A stretch of 64,000 bases of DNA from Peptoniphilus asaccharolyticus DSM 20463 (GTDB lineage Bacteria; Bacillota; Clostridia; Tissierellales; Peptoniphilaceae). The notes under the pieces were generated by a model that searched no databases, was not told the origin of the DNA, and saw nothing but the letters and a program-made list of their open reading frames with translations. Shown here piece after piece: positions 36,210 through 44,858 of this stretch (positions are counted from its first letter, which is position 1; every line of letters begins with the position of its first letter). Both the position numbers and the translations under genes were made by a program. The stretch spans positions 124,001-188,000 of the forward strand of contig NZ_FWWR01000011.1 in the NCBI RefSeq assembly GCF_900176115.1, read 5' to 3'.

Positions 36210-37214
36210 TTGAGTAAAAATAAAACAGCTACATTTTTTGCAATATTAGCAGCAGCATTATATGCAATCAATGTACCCATATCGAAAATATTAATAGAAA
36301 ATGTGTCTCCGACAATGCTTGCCGGTTTTTTGTATTTAGGAGCAGGTGTTGGTATTGGAATATTACTTGGAATAAAGAAAACTCAAAACAAATTGACTGA
36401 TGAAAAATGGCTTAATATAAATGATTTACCTTATACAATAGCAATGGTTATTCTTGATATAGCAGCACCGATATTTCTGATGTTTGGAATTGCCAATACA
36501 AATTCTGCTAATGTCTCGTTAATTAATAACTTTGAAATTGTTGCAACATCGGTCATTGCCCTTTTGATTTTTAAGGAAAAAATTTCTAAAAGATTATGGA
36601 TTGCTATTGTGCTTGTACTTCTATCAAGCGTAATTCTTAGCTTTGAGGGAATGGAAGCATTAGCACTGAATAAAGGTTCAATGTTTGTTTTATGTGCTTG
36701 TATTTGTTGGGGGATTGAGAATAATTGTACAAGAAGTATAAGTGATAAAAGTTCTGAGGAAATTGTGTTAATAAAAGGAATTTTCTCGGGGATTGGCAGT
36801 ATTGCTATTGCATTTATCATTGGAGAACATCTACCTGAAATACTATATATACTTGCGGTTATGTTACTTGGTTTTGTGGTATATGGTTTAAGTATAAATT
36901 TTTATATTATGGCACAAAAGAACTTGGGTGCAGCAAAAACAAGTACATTTTATTCTATAGCACCATTTTTAGGAGTGGGATTTAGTTTTATTATTTTGGG
37001 TGAAAGACCAACAGTACAATTTTATATCGCCCTCAGCATTATGATAATCAGCACATTGATTATGATAAAAGATACGCTTGGTAACGAAAAAATATATAAT
37101 GGATATATCCATACCCACCAGCATAAGCACGGAGAAGTAGTACATTCGCATGAGCATAGACATTTTATATATAACCCTATGCATATACACAGTCATTCTC
37201 ATGTAAACACATAA
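36210..37214 (+). CDS. DMT/EamA-family transporter with histidine-rich tail
   Basis: About 334 residues with ten predicted membrane helices in two EamA repeats (FAILAAALYAINVPISKIL; ICWGIENNCTRSISDKSSEE). The C-terminal roughly 34 residues hold 12 histidines in clusters such as HTHQHKHG, HSHEHRH and HIHSHSH, which suggests metal binding on one face of the membrane. Start TTG 36210 lies nine bases after GAAAGGAG; TTG at 36204 is an alternative. TATAAT near 36174 may be its promoter. The substrate is unknown; it is intact cargo of nested element 1. Confidence 0.84.
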   Translation: MSKNKTATFFAILAAALYAINVPISKILIENVSPTMLAGFLYLGAGVGIGILLGIKKTQNKLTDEKWLNINDLPYTIAMVILDIAAPIFLMFGIANTNSANVSLINNFEIVATSVIALLIFKEKISKRLWIAIVLVLLSSVILSFEGMEALALNKGSMFVLCACICWGIENNCTRSISDKSSEEIVLIKGIFSGIGSIAIAFIIGEHLPEILYILAVMLLGFVVYGLSINFYIMAQKNLGAAKTSTFYSIAPFLGVGFSFIILGERPTVQFYIALSIMIISTLIMIKDTLGNEKIYNGYIHTHQHKHGEVVHSHEHRHFIYNPMHIHSHSHVNT

Positions 37215-37276
37215 ATAATTGGAAAATGGCTTAACTTATATAACCGTTAAGAAATAAGCATAATACAACAAAGAGA

Positions 37277-37309
37277 AACAGTGAATCAAAAAAGGTTTAC
37301 TGTTTTTCT
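37277..37309 (+). terminator. Terminator near the right end of nested element 1
   Basis: AAACAGTGAA (37277-37286) pairs with TTTACTGTTT (37295-37304) with one G-U pair, then T-rich sequence. The sequence through CTTTGCT repeats that at 34035-34070. Confidence 0.78.
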
Positions 37310-37381
37310 TTGCTTAAAAGTTAATACGCCTTACAGAAAGAGCGTCCATAAATATAAAAAGGTACTTGACAAAACGCTTCC

Positions 37382-38847
37382 TGGGGAGAAAGCAAGGATA
37401 TTGCTCCATACATTGACCCTAAGTTTGAAAACAATGTTCTTATAACTAATACCGAAAGACTAACAATGAACTCAAGACCTAAAAACCCTAAATACGCTAG
37501 AAATAAAAATGTATTAGTAATTGGTGGTTCTGGATCAGGTAAGACAAGATTTTATGTAAAGCCAAATCTAATGCAAATGCATTCTTCTTATGTAGTAACA
37601 GACCCTAAGGGGACACTTGTGTTAGAGTGTGGAAAAATGCTTTATGAAAATGGATATGACATAAAGATTTTAAATACAATAAACTTTAAAAAATCTATGA
37701 AATACAATCCCTTTGCTTATTTGAGAAGTGAAAAAGATATTTTAAAACTTGTGCAAACAATTATTGCCAACACCAAGGGAGATGGAGAAAAGGCAGGAGA
37801 AGATTTTTGGGTAAAGGCTGAGAAGCTCTATTACACTGCTCTCATCGGTTACATTTATTATTAAGCACCAGAAGAAGAAAAGAACTTTGCAACACTATTG
37901 GATATGATAGACGCTTCAGAAGTCAGAGAAGATGATGAAACATATATGAATCCCATTGATAGGCTATTTGAAGCATTGGAAAAGAAATAGCCTACACACT
38001 TTGCAGTCAAGCAATATAAAAAGTACAAACTTGCTGCTGGAAAAACAGCAAAGTCTATTCTTATTTCATGTGGTGCAAGGCTTGCTCCTTTTGATATTCA
38101 AGAGCTTAGGGACTTGATGAAAGAAGATGAACTTGAGCTTGATACCCTTGGAGATAGAAAGACAGCACTCTTTGTTATTATCTCTGATACAGATGATACC
38201 TTTAATTTTGTGGTGTCTATTATGTACTCGCAGTTATTTAACCTACTTTGCGATAAGGCAGATGATGAATACGGGGAAGATTACCTGTTCATGTAAGGTG
38301 CTTGCTTGACGAGTTTGCCAACATCGGCTTAATTCCTAAATTCGAGAAATTGATTGCAACAATCCGAAGCAGAGAGATTTCAGCAAGTATTATCTTGCAG
38401 GCACAATCTCAGCTAAAGGCAATCTACAAGGACAATGCTGATACCATTGTCGGTAACTGTGATAGCACCTTATTTCTTGGCGGAAAGGAGAAAACAACAC
38501 TTAAAGAGTTATCAGAAACTTTAGGAAAAGAAACCATAGACTTATATAACACATCAGAAACAAGATCCAACCAGAAATCTTTTGGACTCAATTACCAAAA
38601 GACTGGTAAGGAACTTATGAGCCAAGATGAAATAACTGTAATGAATGGTGGTAAGTGTATTTATCAGTTAAGAGGAGTAAGACCTTTTTTATCCGATAAA
38701 TTCGATATTACAAAGCATAAGAATTACAAGTTATTGGAAGATTATGATAAGAAAAACTTGTTTGATGTGGAAGAGTATTTAACAAATAGGGGTAAGATAA
38801 GAATAAAAAGAAACAGTATTATTACAAAATTACAAATCAATATCTAA
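37382..38847 (+). pseudogene. VirD4-like coupling protein, 3' fragment, multiply broken
   Basis: It continues the fragment at 30679 as WGESKDIAPYIDPKFENN. Walker A is VIGGSGSGKTRF and Walker B CLLDEFANIG. Three further lesions follow: TAA at 37862 and TAG at 37988 where Glu codons are expected (each a single G-to-T change), and a one-base loss in a G-run near 38274 that shifts the frame before LPVHVRCLLDEF. The tail to 38847 is otherwise normal. The coupling protein cannot be made, so the host element cannot transfer itself. Confidence 0.9.
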
Positions 38848-38887
38848 TAGAATTGAAATTTAGTATAATTATCTAAAGGAGATATTT

Positions 38888-39406
38888 ATGAGGTCATATG
38901 AAAGTAAGGAAGACTTAAAAAATGAGATAAATAAAACTTTTGAAAAATATATTTCTGAGTTTGACACCATACCAGAAGAACTAAAAGATAAAAGAGTAGA
39001 AGAAGTTGATAGGACACCAGCGGAAAATCTTGCCTATCAAGTAGGTTGGACTGCTTTAGTTTTAAAATGGGAAGAAGATGAGAAAAATGGATTAGATGTT
39101 AAAACACCATCTGATAAATTTAAGTGGAATCAACTTGGAGAATTATATGAGTGGTTCACTGATACCTATGCTAATAAATCGTTAAAGGAACTAAAAGAAC
39201 AACTCACAAAAAATATAGAAGATATTTATCTTTTGATAGATGAATTAACAGATGAAGAATTATTTAAACCGCATATGAGAAAATGGGCAGATGAAGCAAC
39301 AAAAACCGCAACTTGGGAAGTTTATAAATTTATCCATGTAAACACAGTAGCACCATTTGGAACGTTCAGAACAAAGATTAGAAAATGGAAGAAGTTAGCG
39401 TTGTAA
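38888..39406 (+). CDS. ClbS/DfsB-family (DUF1706) four-helix protein
   Basis: 172 residues of the DUF1706 fold related to ClbS, which protects cells from the genotoxin colibactin. Visible family features are RTPAENLAYQVGWTALVLKWE and EVYKFIHVNTVAPFGTFRTKIRKWKK. Most members have no known substrate; a role in detoxification or self-protection is inferred. AAAGGAGATATTT precedes the ATG. It sits between the coupling-protein remnant and the small SSB gene, so it is an accessory insertion or cargo. Confidence 0.78.
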   Translation: MRSYESKEDLKNEINKTFEKYISEFDTIPEELKDKRVEEVDRTPAENLAYQVGWTALVLKWEEDEKNGLDVKTPSDKFKWNQLGELYEWFTDTYANKSLKELKEQLTKNIEDIYLLIDELTDEELFKPHMRKWADEATKTATWEVYKFIHVNTVAPFGTFRTKIRKWKKLAL

Positions 39407-39437
39407 GTGCTTAACAAATAGAATTGCTAACAAATTA

Positions 39438-39472
39438 GGCGATAGAAATTAAAAACTCTATCGTCTTTTTTT
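39438..39472 (+). terminator. Hairpin-T7 downstream of clbS-like gene
   Basis: GGCGATAG (39438-39445) pairs with CTATCGTC (39458-39465) with one G-U pair, then T7. AGGAGG of the next mini-gene lies 15 bases later. Confidence 0.75.
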
Positions 39473-39495
39473 ATACTCAAAATTAGGAGGTTAAA

Positions 39496-39537
39496 ATGGT
39501 AAGGATAAGAAGTCCCACAAAACAATTTAACATATAA
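39496..39537 (+). CDS. 13-residue mini-gene between two hairpins
   Basis: ATG with TAGGAGG (39484-39490) five bases upstream encodes MVRIRSPTKQFNI. It is flanked by terminator-like hairpins on both sides. It could be a leader peptide, a remnant of an element gene, or chance. Confidence 0.3.
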   Translation: MVRIRSPTKQFNI

Positions 39538-39544
39538 GACAATT

Positions 39545-39576
39545 AGCGATTGAAATATAAGTACAGTCGCTTTTTT
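39545..39576 (+). terminator. Hairpin-T6 before the small SSB gene
   Basis: AGCGATTG (39545-39552) pairs with CAGTCGCT (39564-39571), then T6. The SSB start is 34 bases further on. Confidence 0.72.
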
Positions 39577-39609
39577 AATTGAAATTTACAGATTAAGGAG
39601 AAGAAATTG

Positions 39610-39924
39610 ATGGATAGAGAAATGATAAATATTAAAGCGAATTTAGTTAAGGAAGCTGAATTTTCAGAATTTGAAAAAGATGGAGAAACTGTTCAAGTAG
39701 CAAATTTTACTCTTGTTAAAAATTATGGAAAGGGCAAAGAATATACAAATTGCTCAGTATATGGAGAAAAGGTAGAAATTGTAAAAAAATTTGAAAAAGG
39801 AGATCTAATCCATGTCTTTGGATATTTCAAAGAAAACAAAAAAGGAGATAAGGTATACAAGAATTTTATAGTTAAATCACTAAACAAAATAGAAAATAAA
39901 GAGAAAGAAAACGAGGAGGAATAA
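39610..39924 (+). CDS. Small single-strand DNA-binding-like protein
   Basis: 104 residues with an OB-fold pattern (INIKANLVKEAEFSEF, VANFTLVKNYGKGKEYTNCS, GDLIHVFGYFKENKKGDK) and an acidic tail NKEKENEEE typical of SSB proteins. It would coat transferred strands. AAGGAG precedes ATG 39610, with a TTG just before it. The larger SSB-like protein at 57859 shares the YTNCSxYG motif. Confidence 0.75.
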   Translation: MDREMINIKANLVKEAEFSEFEKDGETVQVANFTLVKNYGKGKEYTNCSVYGEKVEIVKKFEKGDLIHVFGYFKENKKGDKVYKNFIVKSLNKIENKEKENEEE

Positions 39925-39925
39925 T

Positions 39926-40040
39926 ATGGAATTTTTTACAGCTGGAGTTGGAGTTTTAAAGACACTTGTAACTGCAATTGGTGCAGGTTTAGGAGCATGG
40001 GGAGTTATTAACTTAATGGAAGGTTATGGTAATGATAACC
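39926..40040 (+). CDS. Maff2-family membrane protein, exon 1
   Basis: The first 38 codons of a Maff2 protein (MEFFTAGVGVLKTLVTAIGA, LGAWGVINLMEGYGNDN), a short hydrophobic conjugation protein. A group II intron interrupts codon 39 after its first base. Precise splicing would give a 72-residue product with the part at 42786-42889. GAGGAGGAATAAT precedes the ATG. Confidence 0.85.
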
Positions 40041-42785
40041 GTGCGACACGTTCATAAGTGAAAAGCTTATGCGCTAAGTCGAAGGACTAAAAGTTCAAAA
40101 CTTAGGAGAACTGGCAATCTGATAGGTAGAATGAAGGGGTAACGCCCTGAAATGCCTACACTGATACTCCGATTGGCAATGAATATTAGACTATTTAATT
40201 GTCAAAAGCTCGGTGAAGTCGGCAGAGAGTAGCCGTAAGACTGATATTAACATCAGACACGAAAGCTGTTCAGAGGTGGACGGTGCTACCTATATGCCGG
40301 GTGTCGAATACGCATGGTGAGAATGTGTATACCAAAGCACTGACGTACTTCCGAATGTACAAGTCTAAACATTTGAATTTGCCTAACGGCAATTCCCATC
40401 AAAGATGGGGTGTTTGTGGATGAGTAAGAATGGTTGTTATGAAAATCCATATATCGTTACAGGCGATATGGTGGAAACTAAACACAGGCTTAGAGGAAGA
40501 ACCTAAACGTATTCAAAGATAAGATTGTCGGAACGTGGTAAGCCAAGAACACAGAAGCAGTCTAATGCTAATGAAGTGTTGAATGGGAAAATGACTGTAA
40601 AAACAGCATATAACTATTCTTTGTCTTGGTGAAAGCGGTGGCACAGTACCTATGAAGCGAAAATAATAAGTTCGTGGAGGGATAGCCACCAGTCACAGGA
40701 AAGTACAAGAACTGAAATTAAGACAAACACAGCTTCGAGTATGACAAAGAAAATCAAATCCGAAAGGAGATGGTGACTGTGTCCACTTCGAAACAAACAC
40801 TGAAACAAAGCAAAATCCGTTATACGGAGTACTATGACTTGCAAAAAGTCCTTGATGATTTATATGAAGATAGCAGTAAGAATAAAGTATTTTCAAATTT
40901 AATGGAGCTGATAACTTCAAGAGAAAATATTAAACTTGCCTATCGTAGTATCAAAGGAAACAAAGGCAGTCATACGGCTGGGATAGACGGCAGAACAATA
41001 AAACATCTATCAAGGCTAAATGAAGAAGAATACATTTCTCTCATACAAAAACAGTTTCATTGGTATAAACCACGCCCTGTAAAGAGAGTGGAAATGCAAA
41101 AGCCTAACGGGAAAATCAGACCTTTAGGAATACCGACTATTGTAGACAGAATTGTACAACAATGTATCTTGCAAATATTAGAGCCGATATGCGAAGCCAA
41201 GTTTCATGACAGCTCCTATGGGTTTCGACCTAACAGGAGTACGGAACACGCTATCGCAGAATGTGCAAGACTAATGCAGATACAGCACTTACACTATGTA
41301 GTTGATATTGATATACAAGGGTTTTTCGATAACGTATATCATGCAAAGCTCATAAGGCAACTTTGGAATTTGGGTATCCAAGACAAAAAGTTACTTTGTA
41401 TCATTAAGGAAATGCTTAAAGCAGACATAGTTATGCCTGATAAAAAGGTAATTACACCGACAAAGGGAACACCACAAGGCGGTATATTATCGCCACTATT
41501 ATCTAATGTGGTTCTAAATGAACTTGACTGGTGGGTATCCTCTCAATGGCTGACAATGCCCACGCATTATCCATATAAACAGAGAACAAACCGTCAAGGA
41601 ACAGAGATAAAAAGCCATACTTACAGAGCTTTAAGAACAAGCAACCTAAAAGAAATATATATTGTAAGGTATGCTGATGATTTTAAGATATTTTGCCGTA
41701 ATTACTACGATGCAAAAAGAACCTATCAGGCAGTTACAAAATGGTTGCAAGACAGATTAAAACTAAATGTAAGTGAAGAAAAATCTAAAATAACAAATCT
41801 GAAACAAAGGTATTCAGAGTTCTTAGGTTTCAAGCTGAAGGTTAAATCAAAAGGCAAAAAGTTTGTTGTACAGTCGCATATAAGTGATAAGGCACTGAAA
41901 AAGGCAAAAGAAAATATTTCTAAATGTGTTGCGGATATAAAAAGACCTGCAAACGAAAAGGAGCAGTACAAAGCAATAGCCAAGTATAATGCCACTGTTT
42001 CAGGCTTGCATAATTATTACCAAATAGCAACAAATGTGAGTCTGGACTTTGCTAAAATAGCCTTTCACATTAAAAAGCAGATGAACAACAGACTTGATAT
42101 TAAAACCAGTGGAACAGTAAACAAAGGATTTATCAAAGAAAAATATGGAAAAAGTAAACAGCTTCGCTTCCTTAATGGACATCCGCTAATTCCAGTTGGA
42201 TATATTAGGACAAAGGACGCAAAACACAAGAAAAAGGTTGTAAATAAATACACTGTAAAGGGTAGAGCTTTTATTCATAAAAATCTGCAAATTGATGTAG
42301 ATACACTTGCTTGGTTGATGAGACATCCTGTACTTGATAAGAGTATAGAGTTTGCAGACAACAGAATCTCGCTCTTTGCAGCTCAATATGGCAGATGTGG
42401 AGTAACAGGTGTAAAACTTACACCAAACGATATACATTGCCATCACAAAATACCGCTTGAACAAGGCGGTACAGACAGTTACAGCAACTTAATTCTTGTT
42501 ACAGAAGCAGTTCATATACTTATCCATGCAACAAAAGAAGATACAATCCAAAAATATATAATAGAGCTTGGCTTAACAGTCAAGCAGATTGAGAAATGTA
42601 ATAAGCTTAGAAAAGTGGCAGAATTGCCACTAATTTAGAGAAAAAATAATTTGTTACGAAGTGTGTAAGTCTTAGTTAAAACGTGAAAATCTTTCTTGTG
42701 ATGGAACGCCGTGTGCGGTGAAAATCGCATGCACGGTGTGAAGTGGGGGAAAATCCGGAGATTACATCAAAGGATTACCTATCAC
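40041..42785 (+). mobile_element. Group II intron 1 (apparently intact) in maff2
   Basis: 2745 bp from the 5' consensus GTGCGAC to a 3' end ...CTATCAC. Joining the exons restores the Maff2 frame as NDN-L-SGAKSQGIKQL. Domain V (about 42706-42741, CGCCGTGTGCGGTGAAAATC...) and a domain VI follow the open frame, and domains I-IV occupy 40041-40778. The encoded maturase is full length, so splicing and mobility are plausible. Confidence 0.9.
40779..42638 (+). CDS. ltrA: Group II intron reverse transcriptase/maturase with HNH nuclease
   Basis: About 620 residues: RT domain with the conserved GIDGRTIKHL, PLGIPTIVDRIVQQ and active-site YADD in VRYADDFKIF; a maturase region (KISKCVADIKRP, SGLHNYYQIATNV); and an HNH endonuclease with CGVTGVKL...HCHHKIPLEQGGTDSYSNL. 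GTG 40779 sits nine bases after AAAGGAG; an ATG at 40770 is too close to that site. It would help the intron splice and retrohome. Confidence 0.93.
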   Translation: MSTSKQTLKQSKIRYTEYYDLQKVLDDLYEDSSKNKVFSNLMELITSRENIKLAYRSIKGNKGSHTAGIDGRTIKHLSRLNEEEYISLIQKQFHWYKPRPVKRVEMQKPNGKIRPLGIPTIVDRIVQQCILQILEPICEAKFHDSSYGFRPNRSTEHAIAECARLMQIQHLHYVVDIDIQGFFDNVYHAKLIRQLWNLGIQDKKLLCIIKEMLKADIVMPDKKVITPTKGTPQGGILSPLLSNVVLNELDWWVSSQWLTMPTHYPYKQRTNRQGTEIKSHTYRALRTSNLKEIYIVRYADDFKIFCRNYYDAKRTYQAVTKWLQDRLKLNVSEEKSKITNLKQRYSEFLGFKLKVKSKGKKFVVQSHISDKALKKAKENISKCVADIKRPANEKEQYKAIAKYNATVSGLHNYYQIATNVSLDFAKIAFHIKKQMNNRLDIKTSGTVNKGFIKEKYGKSKQLRFLNGHPLIPVGYIRTKDAKHKKKVVNKYTVKGRAFIHKNLQIDVDTLAWLMRHPVLDKSIEFADNRISLFAAQYGRCGVTGVKLTPNDIHCHHKIPLEQGGTDSYSNLILVTEAVHILIHATKEDTIQKYIIELGLTVKQIEKCNKLRKVAELPLI

Positions 42786-42889
42786 TATCGGGTGCAAAAT
42801 CTCAAGGTATTAAGCAGCTTATGGCTGGTGGAGGAATTGTACTAATCGGTATTAAATTAATTCCACTGCTTGCAAATGCTTTAAATTAG
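42786..42889 (+). CDS. Maff2-family membrane protein, exon 2
   Basis: It completes the codon split by the intron and encodes SGAKSQGIKQLMAGG and a second hydrophobic segment ending NALN. The VirB6-like gene starts 10 bases later behind AGGAGAAAG. Confidence 0.85.
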
Positions 42890-42899
42890 GAGAAAGTCT

Positions 42900-43217
42900 A
42901 TGTTTGGTATCTTTGACAAGCTAACTGAATTTTTTAAGGATATGCTACTCGGAGGTATCAAAGCAAATCTTGAGTCCATGTTCTTAGATATAAATGACAA
43001 GGTAGGAGTTATTGCAACTGATGTTGGTAAAACACCAATGGGTTGGAATGGAGAAGTATATAACTTCATAAAAAACATTAATGATAATGTGATTGTTCCA
43101 ATAGCTGGTCTTATCATAACAGCAGTTTTATGTATTGAACTCATAAATATGGTTATGCAAAAGAATAATATGCATGATGTTGTATTCTATAAGAGAAGTT
43201 ATTCCAATACAGAATAA
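42900..43217 (+). pseudogene. VirB6/TrbL-like conjugation membrane protein, truncated
   Basis: The N-terminal about 94 residues (MFGIFDKLTEFFKDMLLGG, GEVYNFIKNINDNVIVPIAG, a membrane helix, then MVMQKNNMHD) look like the large TrbL/VirB6-type protein that follows Maff2 in CTn elements. The frame then runs into unrelated sequence (VVFYKRSYSNTE) and stops, where several hundred residues would be expected. The following secretion genes (VirB4, peptidoglycan hydrolase and others) are missing, so a deletion or replacement junction lies near 43180. Confidence 0.72.
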
Positions 43218-43293
43218 CCTCAAATATAAAATACAAAATATCAAGCCTATTTACGATTATTAAAATTAAATAACTGGAGTAAAGAATATGCAA

Positions 43294-44103
43294 TTATCTT
43301 TTTTTTTTCCTAAAGCTGATACCTGAATTTTTAATTGCAGGAGATTTTTTAAGCAGTTTTCTGAAAGATTCCTTTTCACTTTCAGAAACTCTTTTATATT
43401 TTATCCCAAGTGAATTACAGAAAACCTCGATATATTTATCTATACTATTTCCAGAGGATTTCATAATTTGATTGAGTTTCTGTATGGATAAAATGTCGTC
43501 ATCGTTGGGAATACTATCAATATCATGTTCATGATTTTTACGAATATCTTTTAGTATAGTATCCCAAGTTTTATGTGTAACATGACAAAAGAAGTCTTCC
43601 TCACTTACCTGTGCAGCCAAGAGAGTTTTTAGTGGAACATCCTCTTCTATATCTGGATTTTGACTGATAATTTCAGTTCTGACATTTTCAAGAGAAGTGT
43701 TTAGGTCATTAAAACGCATAGTAGCAATACCATCAACGAAGATTTCTGTATCAGCCATAAGTTCCTTAAACTTATCGTGTGTAGCAATTTCACAAAGCAG
43801 GCGATTATTGATGACCTCACTTTTTAACAAATCAACCATAGCATCACTCAAATGTAGATCAGTAAGTTCTGTATTTGGGTGATTTTTATTTTCTGTAAGA
43901 CAAAGCAAATAGTCCGTAGAAACATTATAAAACTTAGCAAAAACAACTAAATTACCATGGTTAATTTCTTTGTAATCATCATTTTCATAATTACCTAGTG
44001 CAGATTTAGAAATACCAGTAAGACTAGATAGTTCCTCTAAATTTAGATTATGTGCAACTCTTAAATCTTTTAAGAGTTCTTGTAAGGTTATTTTACACCT
44101 CAT
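43294..44103 (-). CDS. XRE-family repressor
   Basis: 269 residues. The N-terminal HTH shows LLKDLRVAHNLNLEELSSLTGISKSALGNYE, with a long helical C-terminal region of unknown fold ending KNSGISFRKKKR. Probably a transcriptional regulator of the mobile element, read against the conjugation genes. A dyad TTTCCAC-AATC-GTGGAAA (44157-44174) lies near its own promoter region and could be its operator. Confidence 0.8.
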   Translation of the reverse strand: MRCKITLQELLKDLRVAHNLNLEELSSLTGISKSALGNYENDDYKEINHGNLVVFAKFYNVSTDYLLCLTENKNHPNTELTDLHLSDAMVDLLKSEVINNRLLCEIATHDKFKELMADTEIFVDGIATMRFNDLNTSLENVRTEIISQNPDIEEDVPLKTLLAAQVSEEDFFCHVTHKTWDTILKDIRKNHEHDIDSIPNDDDILSIQKLNQIMKSSGNSIDKYIEVFCNSLGIKYKRVSESEKESFRKLLKKSPAIKNSGISFRKKKR

Positions 44104-44141
44104 AATATATAACCTTCTTGATAAAAAATATTCTCAATAAA

Positions 44142-44174
44142 TATTATATCATACCATTTCCACAATCGTGGAAA
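44142..44174 (-). promoter_or_regulatory. Promoter region and operator dyad for the XRE gene
   Basis: On the reverse strand TATAAT (44147-44142) lies 39 bases before the ATG. The dyad TTTCCAC-AATC-GTGGAAA (44157-44174) covers the -35 zone, as expected for autorepression. From 44175 to 44420 no gene is convincing; a fragment ATGAACTATTCC... (44188) stops after 11 codons. Confidence 0.45.
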
Positions 44175-44423
44175 AGTGGGAACAAAATGAACTATTCCAA
44201 GATTAAGGCCATACGGGAATAGGCACAAAAATACAATATCCTATTTACAGATGTTCTTTGAAAACTAAATGAGCGGTTTGTAAGGATATGTATCTATGGG
44301 GAAGTAGGCGATGATATGAGCTTACCAAGTAGAACGAAACATCGCTGTGAGATTCAGGGGTAGGAACTATATCAGGTGTAACCGACGAAAAAATAAAAAA
44401 TTATTTACAACTAAAGAAAACTA

Positions 44424-44466
44424 TTGACAAAGAAAAACAATTTTGGTTAACTTATATTAACCAAAA
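44424..44466 (+). promoter_or_regulatory. Promoter/operator of the small HTH gene
   Basis: A TTGACA box (44424-44429) is followed by a perfect palindrome TTTTGGTTAA-CTTATA-TTAACCAAAA (44441-44466) where the -10 would lie. The dyad sits 18 bases before the TTG start, fitting an autoregulatory operator. The -10 box itself is not clear. Confidence 0.55.
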
Positions 44467-44483
44467 TAAGAGAGGGCAGAACT

Positions 44484-44717
44484 TTGAAAAACAGAATTGA
44501 GGAATATAGAAAACCTTTAGGCTTATCTCAACATAGACTGGGCAAAAAGGTTGGAATATCAAGAATAAGTATAAATAAAATAGAGACAGGAAAGACTACA
44601 CCTACATTAAAAGCAGCAAATGATATAGCAAATACTCTGGGTGTTTGTATATATAAAATTTTCGACTTGGATGATACAGGTAGGTATAGATGTTCAGACT
44701 GTAATTGTGAAAAATAA
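44484..44717 (+). CDS. Small XRE/YozG-type HTH regulator
   Basis: 77 residues: nearly all HTH (YRKPLGLSQHRLGKKVGISRISINKIETGKTTP) with a short tail DTGRYRCSDCNCEK holding three cysteines. TTG start at 44484, eight bases after GAGAGGG. The palindrome just upstream is the likely binding site. It may control the peptide and secreted-protein genes that follow in the same direction. Confidence 0.82.
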   Translation: MKNRIEEYRKPLGLSQHRLGKKVGISRISINKIETGKTTPTLKAANDIANTLGVCIYKIFDLDDTGRYRCSDCNCEK

Positions 44718-44762
44718 TCAATAATGGTTATTTGTTACATATATAAAAAGGGAGGCAGTGTT

Positions 44763-44834
44763 ATGAGTAATCATAAGAATCCTCAGAGGTATAAAAACGG
44801 AGATTGGACTGTAAATAACTATTGTAAATTTTGA
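44763..44834 (+). CDS. 23-residue peptide gene
   Basis: ATG with GGGAGGCAG eight bases upstream encodes MSNHKNPQRYKNGDWTVNNY followed by CKF. No hydrophobic stretch is present. It lies between an HTH gene and a secreted-protein gene. It is not recognised; a signalling peptide, a leader or a fragment are all possible. Confidence 0.35.
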   Translation: MSNHKNPQRYKNGDWTVNNYCKF

Positions 44835-44858
44835 CTTAGTAGAATAGGAGGAAATGGC

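Larger units (their letters stand above)
31018..37384 (+). mobile_element. Nested mobilizable element 1 (Tn4451-like) inside the coupling-protein gene
   Basis: About 6.37 kb between the two halves of the VirD4 gene. The junctions read AAGATGGG-TTGCAT on the left and CTTCCTGGG-GAGAA on the right, so the crossover lies in the shared TGGG; exact ends are uncertain by a few bases. The order is TnpX-like serine recombinase, TnpW, acetyltransferase, DUF3847, MobA relaxase, DMT transporter. Recombinase, DUF3847 gene and relaxase each carry an inactivating lesion, while both cargo genes are intact. Confidence 0.85.

Noticed and set aside
44175-44420. Short frame MNYSKIKAIRE (44188) and a possible structured RNA
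   Set aside because: The frame stops after 11 codons and no convincing fold or homologous gene could be recognised by eye.
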